Origin: Pedobacter aquae
GTDB lineage: Bacteria > Bacteroidota > Bacteroidia > Sphingobacteriales > Sphingobacteriaceae
Assembly: GCF_008195825.1 (NCBI RefSeq)
Contig: NZ_CP043329.1
Location: forward strand, 806,001 to 870,000
Length of the DNA stretch: 64,000 bases
Direction of reading: 5' to 3'
A program made the translations under genes and the position numbers. Every line of letters starts with the position of its first letter. The stretch's first letter is position 1. The notes under the pieces were generated by a model, which had not been told where the DNA came from, did no database searches, and worked only from the letters and a program-made list of their open reading frames with translations. Positions 20,501 to 27,854 of the stretch are shown here, in pieces.

Positions 20501-20736
20501 TGAAACCGCAGCCACAATCGCAAAAAGGCGTTTACACTTTAGCAAATGAATCATCGGCTATTGTTTACCAAAATAATCAGGCAGAGGTAAAACTAGGAAA
20601 CGGAACTTATGTGCTCAGCTACATCAGTCCACAAAGCGGTAAAGTTGTAAAGCAAAGCACTATAAAAATTAATAATCAAGCCATTAAAACAGAAGATTTA
20701 AAAAGTGATGTGGTGGTTTGGATAAAGAAAAAATAA
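17584..20736 (+). CDS. Large secreted two-domain protein: beta-helix plus TIM-barrel-like region
   Basis: 1050 residues with a signal region (about 1-39, ending VEAQ). Residues about 70-520 form a pectate-lyase/galacturonase-like parallel beta-helix: DATATIQAAIDE, GVVLRGNGF, then many short repeats such as VTVQDCKSL and NAFVQCQAINPY. Residues about 600-960 look like an alpha/beta barrel with conserved aromatic and acidic residues (MDHNYGLWYERRRDDH, HQNYFQHNILEAGAHYADFPW, LTSAEFTGPTHF, IDIRYWFYQENG). The C-terminus is a small beta domain. I cannot assign a CAZy family. First gene of the long operon, just before the apiosidase. An exported glycosidase or lyase on pectin is likely; whether both domains are catalytic is not clear. 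Confidence 0.7.
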   Translation: MILALLKKILQHGVNSLSLNGYSLGVYLCLGLFPLSVEAQRKEAPKSPVYLQKDGKLAYTPDTLGNRIPDYSYSGYQAGEKAIPNVAVKIVVPAVEGDATATIQAAIDEVAKLPLDKNGFRGAVLLQKAVYQVYGTIKINTSGVVLRGNGFVENGTTILGKGTNREILIRVLGKQNQVKQTPISITDDYVPVNAFQFKLTDIGPFKVGDQILIHRPSTQEWIAKLNTVTFGGGLSSLGWKPGQRDIFWDRKITAINGNTITIDAPITTALDKQFGQATVTQYQWDGRITNVGIENLQLVSDYNQQNKKDEDHRWNAINIENAVDVWVRQITFKHFAGSAVYVNQHSKRVTVQDCKSLAPVSEIGGERRYTFYTKGQQTLFQRLYSEFGYHDFAVGFMAAGPNAFVQCQAINPYSFSGAIDSWASGSLFDIMNIDGQALSFANRGQDGQGAGWTAANSLFWQCSAAKVYNEQAPTAQNWAFGTWAQFAGDGFWDMSNEHVNPRSFYYAQLEDRLGKSATARKFLLPVASEASSSPSIETALALTQLAAKPVLQLSQFIDDAGSRTPISTEANGAKIIKPIIAKATPKVGDMQVKNGFIVYQNKVITGAKQDIQWWSGSARPFALAKMRPHITRFVPGEIGNGLTDDLEELTTTMQQKNVVAMDHNYGLWYERRRDDHQRVRRMDAEVWPPFYEQPFARSGKGTAWDGLSKYDLTTFNKWYWGRLQQFANLADEKGLVLLHQNYFQHNILEAGAHYADFPWRPANNINNTGFPEPVPYAGDKRIFMAEQFYNVNHPVRRALHRNYIRQCLENFKDNSSVIQLTSAEFTGPTHFVAFWLDVIKEWEQETGKQSIIGLSVTKDVQDEILADPERSKYVDVIDIRYWFYQENGVAYAPKGGQNLAPRQHARLTKVGKSSFEQVYRAVAEYRSKYPDKAVIYNAGNYDRMGWAVFMAGGSLADLPLIADENFLKDAATMKPQPQSQKGVYTLANESSAIVYQNNQAEVKLGNGTYVLSYISPQSGKVVKQSTIKINNQAIKTEDLKSDVVVWIKKK

Positions 20737-20743
20737 GATAAAG

Positions 20744-22138
20744 ATGAAGAGAATCATAAACATTGTTTTTTTGATAGCGATAGCATTTACTGCATGTCAA
20801 ACTACTGAAGAGTATCATGGAGTGCAATTGCTTAAAATATCAGAAAACAAGAGGTATTTAATGACAGAGGATGGAGAACCTTTTTTCTGGTTGGGGGATA
20901 CAGGCTGGTTATTATTCAATAAACTAAACAGGGCAGAGGCAGAAACTTATCTTGAAGACCGCAAGCAAAAAGGCTTTAATGTGGTACAAGCTATGGTTTT
21001 ACATACCGTTCCTTCGGTAAATGTATACGGAGACTCTTCTTTAATAAACGCAAATGTTGCTACGCCAGATACCACAAAAGGAAACAACCCGCAAGATTCT
21101 TTGGCTTATGATTATTGGGATCATCTAGATTTTATCATCGATAAAGCTAGCGAAAAAGGTATTTACATGGCTTTAGTGCCTGTTTGGGGTACTAATGTTA
21201 AAGATGGAAAGGTTAGCGTAGCACAAGCAGAACAATACGCTAAATTTTTAGCTAAGCGATACAAAGACCGCAACAATATTATTTGGTTAAACGGTGGCGA
21301 TATCAAAGGCAGTGATTCTTTAGCTGTATGGAAGAAAATAGGTGAAACTTTAAGAGCTCATGACGATAGGCATTTGATAACCTTTCATCCGAGGGGCAGA
21401 ACAGCTTCATCAGACTGGTTTCATAAAGAAAGTTGGTTAGATTTTAATATGGTACAATCTGGCCATAGAAGGTACGACCAAGATACTTCAAAAAAAGAAG
21501 TGAAGCATTACGGCGAAGACAACTGGAAGTTTATGGAAGCCGATTTAAAATTAAGTCCGCTTAAACCAACTATAGATGGAGAACCTTCATACGAGGGCAT
21601 CCCGCAAGGTTTACATGATACTTTAGAACCACGTTGGACAGATGCTGATGTTCGCAGATACGGCTACTGGTCGGTTTTTGCTGGTGCTTTTGGGTATACT
21701 TATGGTCATAACTCGGTGATGCAAATGCATCAAAAGACAGATTCTACAAGCGCTTATGGCTCAAAAGAATTATGGAGCCAAGCTATTCATGCGCCAGGAG
21801 CTAAGCAAATGGTTCATTTGAAAAATCTAATGCTGTCTAAACCTTATTTCAATCGTATTCCAGATCAAAGCTTAATTGCAGAAAACGGTGAAAAATATAA
21901 CCGATTGATAGCCACCAGAGCCGATGATTATGCCATGATTTATACCTATACGGGTAGAAATATGAAAATCAATATGGGTAAAATTAAAGGTGATGAGGTG
22001 AAAGTTTCTTGGTTTAACCCACGCGATGGTAAATACAAAGAAGAAGCTAAAGTAGAAAACAAAGGTGTGAAAGAGTTTAACCCACCAGGTGATGTTAAAG
22101 AAGGGAATGATTGGGTGTTGGTTTTGGAGAGCTTTTAA
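20744..22138 (+). CDS. GH140 apiosidase-like lipoprotein (DUF4038)
   Basis: 464 residues; lipoprotein signal ends AFTACQT (lipidated Cys 18). A single TIM barrel starts with FFWLGDTGWLLFNKL (about 48-60), a hallmark of the DUF4038 group, and ends with a small beta domain. Candidate catalytic residues are Asp186 in WLNGGDIKG and Glu280 in TIDGEPSYEG. Their positions fit the Asp/Glu pair reported for the RG-II apiosidase of Bacteroides thetaiotaomicron as I remember it. GH140 cleaves apiose from galacturonic acid, releasing chains A and B of RG-II. This is the strongest single pointer to RG-II as a target. It begins 7 bp after the upstream gene. Confidence 0.85.
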   Translation: MKRIINIVFLIAIAFTACQTTEEYHGVQLLKISENKRYLMTEDGEPFFWLGDTGWLLFNKLNRAEAETYLEDRKQKGFNVVQAMVLHTVPSVNVYGDSSLINANVATPDTTKGNNPQDSLAYDYWDHLDFIIDKASEKGIYMALVPVWGTNVKDGKVSVAQAEQYAKFLAKRYKDRNNIIWLNGGDIKGSDSLAVWKKIGETLRAHDDRHLITFHPRGRTASSDWFHKESWLDFNMVQSGHRRYDQDTSKKEVKHYGEDNWKFMEADLKLSPLKPTIDGEPSYEGIPQGLHDTLEPRWTDADVRRYGYWSVFAGAFGYTYGHNSVMQMHQKTDSTSAYGSKELWSQAIHAPGAKQMVHLKNLMLSKPYFNRIPDQSLIAENGEKYNRLIATRADDYAMIYTYTGRNMKINMGKIKGDEVKVSWFNPRDGKYKEEAKVENKGVKEFNPPGDVKEGNDWVLVLESF

Positions 22139-22140
22139 AA

Positions 22141-22224
22141 GTAAAAAGTACAGAGTATAAAGTAGAAATAACTGGGTAAAAAGTAGAAAGTACAGAGTAA
22201 AAAGTATAAAGAACTGAGTTAGAG
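22141..22224 (+). repeat. Twelve degenerate 7-bp repeats (GTANARA type)
   Basis: This stretch divides without a break into twelve 7-mers, mostly GTAAAAA, GTAGAAA, GTACAGA or GTATAAA, with three variants (TAACTGG, GAACTGA, GTTAGAG). It lies between two genes of one operon and so is probably transcribed. Related heptads recur around 40.6, 41.3 and 41.5 kb. Confidence 0.85.
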
Positions 22225-22245
22225 AGTAGCCAATAAGAATAAACA

Positions 22246-23229
22246 ATGCAAAGAATTAATCATACAAGAAAATTAGATAAGCAACTATGGAAGTCCCTCT
22301 CCTTTGGAGAGGGATTTAGGGTGAGGCTTTTATTCGTCCTACTTGTACTTTTTTCTTCATGCAACCCAAATGTTTACATGTTTACTTCTTTTCATGAGCC
22401 AGCAACAGATGGTTTAAGATTGCTTTACAGTAAAGATGCTTACCATTGGGAAGATTTAAATCAGGTTTTCTTAAAACCAGAGATAGGTTACCAAAAAGTA
22501 ATGAGAGACCCATCTATTGTACAAGGTCCAGATGGGGTTTACCATTTAGTATGGACAAGCAGCTGGAAAGGCGATAAAGGCTTCGGCTATGCCAGTTCTA
22601 AAGATTTAATGAATTGGTCGGCACAGCAATTTATTCCAGTAATGCAGCATGAAGCAACTACGGTAAATGTTTGGGCGCCAGAGTTGTTTTATGATGATGA
22701 AGAAAAGCAATTTATCATTATCTGGGCTTCTACCATTCCTTACCGCTTTGAAAAAGGAATAGAAGAAGAGCAGAACAACCACCGTATGTATTACACTACT
22801 ACTAAGGATTTTAAAACTTTTACGCCTACAAAATTATTTATAGACCCCGGTTTTAGTGTCATAGATGCTGTAATTGTAAAAAGGGCTCAACAGGATTATG
22901 TTTTGGTTTTGAAAGATAACACTCGGCCAAACCGGAACATGAAAGTAGCTTTTGCTAAGCATCCTTTAGGGCCATATAACCAAGTTTCTGCTGCTTTTAC
23001 GCCTCATTTAACAGAAGGTCCATCCGTAGTAAAAGTAGCTAACAACTGGCTTATTTATTACGACTCTTACGGAGATAAAAAATATGCCGCAGTAAGTACC
23101 CAAGATTTCAAAAGCTTTAAAAATATCAATACAGAAATTAAACTGCCTGAAGGGCACAAACACGGGACTATTTTTAAAGCCAAAGCAAAATATCTGAAGG
23201 CAATCATCAATAAAGCCGAAAAAAATTAA
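22246..23229 (+). CDS. GH43-like glycosidase lipoprotein with palindrome in its leader
   Basis: 327 residues; five-bladed beta-propeller of the GH43 clan. Candidate catalytic residues: Asp in KVMRDPSIV (base), Asp in FSVIDAVIV (pKa modulator), Glu in LTEGPSVVK (acid). The lipoprotein signal LLFVLLVLFSSCNPN ends at Cys39. It is preceded by an unusually long n-region whose codons include a palindrome (22294-22314). The only usable ATG is at 22246, since the next ATG lies after the lipobox. GH43 enzymes remove alpha-L-arabinofuranose or beta-xylose/galactose. A pectin side-chain role is inferred from the operon. Confidence 0.8.
   Translation: MQRINHTRKLDKQLWKSLSFGEGFRVRLLFVLLVLFSSCNPNVYMFTSFHEPATDGLRLLYSKDAYHWEDLNQVFLKPEIGYQKVMRDPSIVQGPDGVYHLVWTSSWKGDKGFGYASSKDLMNWSAQQFIPVMQHEATTVNVWAPELFYDDEEKQFIIIWASTIPYRFEKGIEEEQNNHRMYYTTTKDFKTFTPTKLFIDPGFSVIDAVIVKRAQQDYVLVLKDNTRPNRNMKVAFAKHPLGPYNQVSAAFTPHLTEGPSVVKVANNWLIYYDSYGDKKYAAVSTQDFKSFKNINTEIKLPEGHKHGTIFKAKAKYLKAIINKAEKN
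22294..22314. repeat. REP-like perfect palindrome inside the GH43 signal region
   Basis: TCCCTCTCC TTT GGAGAGGGA: a 9-bp perfect inverted repeat with a 3-nt loop, followed by TTTAGGGTGAGG. Its G/C bias is unlike its neighbours and it looks like a dispersed intergenic element. It is read in frame as part of the protein. Confidence 0.75.
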
Positions 23230-23230
23230 T

Positions 23231-25075
23231 ATGAAAATCATTCAGACCTGTATAGCCATAGCATTAAGCACCTCTAGTTTGCTAGCCCAGCAAGACACGG
23301 TGAGATATATTGGAAAAACGCTTTCTAATGTAGATTACCACCATGGGCAGTTAAACTTGGCGATAGGTGTACATAATATACAAGTGATGCGAGCAAACAG
23401 AACGCATCCAGAATATAACGCTGGCCATAATTTTACTTACAATCACCAACCCATGTTGGCTTATTGGAACAATACTTTCTTTTTAGAGTATTTGAGTAAC
23501 CCCGTGGGTGAGCATATCGCAGAAGGTAAAACCTTGCTGCAAACATCTAAAGATGGCTACCAATGGTCGGCACCAGCAGTAGTTTTTCCGCCTTACAAAG
23601 TGCCAGATGGCTTTACAAAACCCAATCATCCCGGTAAGGCTAAAGATTTATATGCCATTATGCACCAACGTATGGGTTTTTATGTAAGTGCCAGCAATAG
23701 GTTATTGGTTTTGGGTTATTATGGTGTGGCTTTAGATGCTAAAGACGACCCTAATGATGGTAATGGCATTGGCCGAGTAGTGCGTGAAATTTATAAAGAT
23801 GGCACTTATGGCTCTATCTATTTCATCCGTTTTAATGCTTCTTTCAATACCAAATTGGCTCAATATCCTTTCTATACAAAAAGTAAAGACAAAGGCTTTG
23901 TAGCTGCTTGTAACGAGTTACTTTCTAAACCTTTACTAATGCAGCAATGGTCTGAAGAGGCTGATAGAAACGACCCTTTAGTGCCTTACAAAAGAGCTAT
24001 TAAAGCTTTTAGCTATTATACTTTACCCGATGGCAGAATTGCTGGCTTTTGGAAACATGCTTTAACCAGCATTAGCACCACTGGAGGTAAAAGCTGGCAA
24101 TATGATGCTGTAAGAGCACCAGGTTTTGTAAATAGTAATGCTAAAATATGGGGGCAAAAAACTTCCGATGGTAAATATGCTACGGTTTACAATCCTTCAG
24201 AATACCGTTGGCCTTTGGCTGTTTCTGTGAGTGATGATGGTTTAAATTATCGCAATTTATTATTGGTAAATGGCGAAATATCTCCTATGCGTTACGGAGG
24301 CAATTATAAATCTTACGGCCCGCAGTATGTAAGAGGTATTTTAGAAGGTAACGGCATCCCGGCTGATAAAAATATGTGGGTTGGCTACAGCATGAATAAA
24401 GAAGATATGTGGGTAGCAAAAATTCCTGTTCCGGTTAAAGATAAAGTAGAAACACCTGTAAATGATGTTTTTGCAGATTTAAAAACTGGCGAAGAATTAA
24501 AAGAATGGAATATTTATAGTCCGCTTTGGGCTTCCACAAAAATAGAGCAAGCTCCTAATGGTAAAAAAGCTTTGGCTTTACGCGATAAGGATTTGTACGA
24601 TTACGCTAAAGTAGAAAGAGTCATCCCTTCGGCAGAGCAAGTTTCTATCGAGTTTTCTTTTACGCCGGCTCAGGCTGATAAAGGCTTGTTACACATAGAA
24701 CTATTAGACCAAAAAGGTATTGCCGCAACCCGCATTATTGTTGATGCTGATGGAGAATTGAAATCTAAAGCAGGTTATCGCAACAGTGGGATTGCTAAAT
24801 ACGAAGCCGGTAAAACCTATACTTTAAGATTAGAGGTAAATACCAAAACTCGTTCTTACAAACTGTTTTTAGACGGACAAGAGAAGGGGACAAAACTGTT
24901 TTTTGCTCCGGTAGCAGAAATTAGTAGGGTAGCTTTTAGAACAGGTGAAGTTCGTCGTTTTCCAGATGCGGATACACCAACCGATCAGGATTATGATTTA
25001 AAAAATCCGGGCGAGCCTGTAGCAGAAGTCGTTTATTTTATTCACGCTTTAAAAACATCAGCGCTAAGCAAATAA
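23231..25075 (+). CDS. Secreted beta-propeller protein with C-terminal jelly-roll domain, family unknown
   Basis: 614 residues; signal peptide about 1-19 (SLLAQQ). Residues about 25-415 contain propeller-like repeats with BNR flavour (LLQTSKDGYQWSAP, SISTTGGKSWQYD, VSVSDDGLNYRNL). Residues about 425-610 look like a concanavalin-like jelly roll (VSIEFSFTPAQADKGLLHIEL, YTLRLEVNTKTRSYKLFLDG). This combination is found among exo-acting glycosidases and some rhamnose-glucuronate lyases; I cannot choose. It starts 1 bp after the GH43 stop and ends 2 bp before the next GH2, so it is tightly coupled to side-chain degradation. Confidence 0.6.
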   Translation: MKIIQTCIAIALSTSSLLAQQDTVRYIGKTLSNVDYHHGQLNLAIGVHNIQVMRANRTHPEYNAGHNFTYNHQPMLAYWNNTFFLEYLSNPVGEHIAEGKTLLQTSKDGYQWSAPAVVFPPYKVPDGFTKPNHPGKAKDLYAIMHQRMGFYVSASNRLLVLGYYGVALDAKDDPNDGNGIGRVVREIYKDGTYGSIYFIRFNASFNTKLAQYPFYTKSKDKGFVAACNELLSKPLLMQQWSEEADRNDPLVPYKRAIKAFSYYTLPDGRIAGFWKHALTSISTTGGKSWQYDAVRAPGFVNSNAKIWGQKTSDGKYATVYNPSEYRWPLAVSVSDDGLNYRNLLLVNGEISPMRYGGNYKSYGPQYVRGILEGNGIPADKNMWVGYSMNKEDMWVAKIPVPVKDKVETPVNDVFADLKTGEELKEWNIYSPLWASTKIEQAPNGKKALALRDKDLYDYAKVERVIPSAEQVSIEFSFTPAQADKGLLHIELLDQKGIAATRIIVDADGELKSKAGYRNSGIAKYEAGKTYTLRLEVNTKTRSYKLFLDGQEKGTKLFFAPVAEISRVAFRTGEVRRFPDADTPTDQDYDLKNPGEPVAEVVYFIHALKTSALSK

Positions 25076-25077
25076 TC

Positions 25078-27852
25078 ATGTTCAAGAGCCTAAACATATA
25101 TTTTACTTTGATTCTGTTTTTGATAACAGCTGGTTTATCTGCGCAACAAACAGAAAAAATTATGCTTTCTGGAACTGGTTTTGGCGATACCAAAAACTGG
25201 GATTTTTTCTGTACCGATGGTGCAAACTCTGGCAAATGGACAAGTATTGCCGTACCTTCTAACTGGGAGTTACAGGGCTTTGGTAGATATAATTATGGCT
25301 TTAATAAAGAGGTAAATAAAGGCAAAGAAAAAGGACTTTATAAATATAGTTTCACAGTTGCCGATGCTTGGAAGAACAAGAAAATCAATTTGGTTTTTGA
25401 TGGTGTGATGACTGATGCCGAAGTTAAAATTAACGGAAAAGTAGCAGGAGAGATACATCAAGGTTCTTGTTATCAGTTTAAATATGATATTACCGAGCTA
25501 GTAAAATTTCAGGAAAGCAATTTGTTAGAGGTTACGGTAAGCAAGCATTCTGCAAATAAATCTGTTAATGCAGCAGAACGTGAAGCCGATTACTGGATTT
25601 TTGGAGGCATTTTTAGACCTGTTTTTTTAGAAGCTTTACCAAAACAACATATCCAACAAGTTTCTATAGATGCTAAAGCCGATGGCTCTTTTCAAGCTAA
25701 AGTTGCACATCAGGGCGAAGCCCAAAAACTAGTTTTAGAAGTTTTTGACCTAGCTGGTAAAAGGTTAGGGAAACATCAACAAGCATTATCGGGTAATTTA
25801 AATCTTATTAAAACAACTTTTAAAGCCCCTAAATTATGGTCGGCAGAGTTTCCAAACCTGTACAAAGCTGTTTTTTCTTTATACGATGGTTCTAAATTGC
25901 TTCATCAAATCAGTAAAAATATTGGTTTCCGTACGGTAGAGCTAAGGGAGCGTGATGGCGTTTACATCAATGGCGTAAAAATTAAATTTAAAGGGGTTAA
26001 TCACCATTCTTTTTGGCCAGAATCTGGTAGAACAACAAGTAAAACCATCAGCATCAATGATGTAAAACTTATCAAAGAAATGAATATGAATGCCATCAGG
26101 ATGGCACATTATCCGCCTGATAGTCATTTACTTGAAGCTTGCGATTCTTTGGGTTTATATGTGATGAACGAGCTAGCTGGCTGGCATGGGCATTACGATA
26201 CGCCAACAGGTACTAAACTGCTCAAAGAAATGTTTGCTAGAGATGAAAATCATCCATCCATTATTTTTTGGGCAAATGGTAACGAGGGTGGCCATAATAC
26301 AGATTTAGACCCATTATTTACACAACTAGACATCCAAAAAAGACCTGTTGTACACCCATGGGAAATTTACGGAGGTTTTGAAACTACGCATTACCGCGAA
26401 TATAATTATGGTATTGGCAATTATGACCAAGGCAAAAATATCATCATGCCTACCGAGTTCTTACATGGGATGTTTGACGGTGGTCATGCCGCTGGTTTAG
26501 AAGATTATTGGAAAGCCATGTGGAGCAATCCGCTATCGGCAGGTGGTTTTTTATGGGATTTTGCCGACCAAGGCGTGGTACGTACCGATAAAAATGGAAT
26601 ATTAGATACCGATGGTAACCACGGTGCCGATGGTATTGTTGGTCCGCATCACGAAAAAGAAGGTAGCTTTTATGCTATAAAAGAAATTTGGTCGCCGGTT
26701 TTTATAGAACGCAGAGAAATTACCCCAGCTTTTGATGGTAAACTCATCATAGAAAACCGCTACCATTTTACCAATCTTAACCAATGCAGTTTCAGTTATA
26801 AACTAAGCAGATTAGCCACACAAGGCGAAAACTTGGTTAAAACAGGTCAAATAGAAGCTCCAAATCTAAAACCTTTAGAAAAAGGGGCATTACAAATACT
26901 TTTACCATCAGACTGGAACACTTTTGATGTCTTATTTGTAACGGCTAAAGATGTATACGGACAAGAAATTTTTACCTGGAGTTTCCCTATCACCAGGCCA
27001 GAAAATACCTTGAAAATAGCTTTATCTAATTCATTAAAAAACAAGGTAGAAGCTACAGAAAGTGCTAATGCTTATGTTTTAAAAGTTGCCGATTTACAAC
27101 TCAATATCAATAAAACAACAGGAATTTTAGAGCAGGTACAAAATCAAAAAGGAGTAATTCCTTTTAACAATGGGCCTTTTATACAAGAAGGAGCTACAAA
27201 CTTTAAAAATTTCAGCTTAAAGCAAGACGGCGATAATATCATCATCTCTTCATCTTTTGATAAAAAGGAAAGCTTTAACACTTTACAGTGGACAATATAT
27301 CCATCGGGAATGGTGAAAATGCAGGTTAAATATTTCCCCGAGAGCTATTTTACCAGATATGTAGGTGTAAACTTTTCTTTTCCAGAAGAGCAAATAAAAG
27401 GGGTAGAATTTATGGGCTTTGGTCCTTACCGTGTTTGGAAAAACCGTATGAAAGGTAACCAATTTGGCATCTGGAAAAAAGATTACAACGATAATTCTAC
27501 CGGAGAAATTCCTTTTGAATATCCAGAGTTTAAAGGTTATTACGCCAATATGTACTGGTGCAAATTCATCACCAAACAACAAAGCTTTAAGGTTTATACC
27601 GATAAGGAAGATATCTTTTTAAGGTTGTTTACACCTAAAAAGCAAAAAGATACCGAGTGGGAAAATATGCAAATGACTTTCCCTTCCGGGGATATTTCTT
27701 TCATGAATGGTATTGCAGCTATAGGTACTAAAACTCAAAAACCAGAAACTACTGGTCCAATGGGGATGAAACATATTTATTATGATTTTGAGAAAGAACC
27801 TAAAAGAGCTTTAGATATGACATTGTATTTTGATTTTACAGGGAAAGATTAA
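25078..27852 (+). CDS. GH2 beta-galactosidase-type enzyme, secreted
   Basis: 924 residues; signal peptide about 1-22 (GLSAQQ). Sugar-binding domain (about 45-195, with VPSNWELQGFG), immunoglobulin-like domain, TIM barrel (about 300-570) and a C-terminal beta domain (about 650-920). Acid/base Glu in IIFWANGNEGG; candidate nucleophile Glu in IIMPTEFLHG. Substrate-contact motifs such as GVNHHSFWPESGR and NMNAIRMAHYPPD are typical of beta-galactosidases. The likely role is removing beta-galactose (or beta-glucuronate) from pectin side chains. It starts 2 bp after the upstream stop and is followed 2 bp later by GH78. Confidence 0.88.
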   Translation: MFKSLNIYFTLILFLITAGLSAQQTEKIMLSGTGFGDTKNWDFFCTDGANSGKWTSIAVPSNWELQGFGRYNYGFNKEVNKGKEKGLYKYSFTVADAWKNKKINLVFDGVMTDAEVKINGKVAGEIHQGSCYQFKYDITELVKFQESNLLEVTVSKHSANKSVNAAEREADYWIFGGIFRPVFLEALPKQHIQQVSIDAKADGSFQAKVAHQGEAQKLVLEVFDLAGKRLGKHQQALSGNLNLIKTTFKAPKLWSAEFPNLYKAVFSLYDGSKLLHQISKNIGFRTVELRERDGVYINGVKIKFKGVNHHSFWPESGRTTSKTISINDVKLIKEMNMNAIRMAHYPPDSHLLEACDSLGLYVMNELAGWHGHYDTPTGTKLLKEMFARDENHPSIIFWANGNEGGHNTDLDPLFTQLDIQKRPVVHPWEIYGGFETTHYREYNYGIGNYDQGKNIIMPTEFLHGMFDGGHAAGLEDYWKAMWSNPLSAGGFLWDFADQGVVRTDKNGILDTDGNHGADGIVGPHHEKEGSFYAIKEIWSPVFIERREITPAFDGKLIIENRYHFTNLNQCSFSYKLSRLATQGENLVKTGQIEAPNLKPLEKGALQILLPSDWNTFDVLFVTAKDVYGQEIFTWSFPITRPENTLKIALSNSLKNKVEATESANAYVLKVADLQLNINKTTGILEQVQNQKGVIPFNNGPFIQEGATNFKNFSLKQDGDNIIISSSFDKKESFNTLQWTIYPSGMVKMQVKYFPESYFTRYVGVNFSFPEEQIKGVEFMGFGPYRVWKNRMKGNQFGIWKKDYNDNSTGEIPFEYPEFKGYYANMYWCKFITKQQSFKVYTDKEDIFLRLFTPKKQKDTEWENMQMTFPSGDISFMNGIAAIGTKTQKPETTGPMGMKHIYYDFEKEPKRALDMTLYFDFTGKD

Positions 27853-27854
27853 AG

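Noticed and set aside
22141-22224. CRISPR array
   Set aside because: Units are 7 bp with no spacers; this is a simple degenerate tandem repeat.
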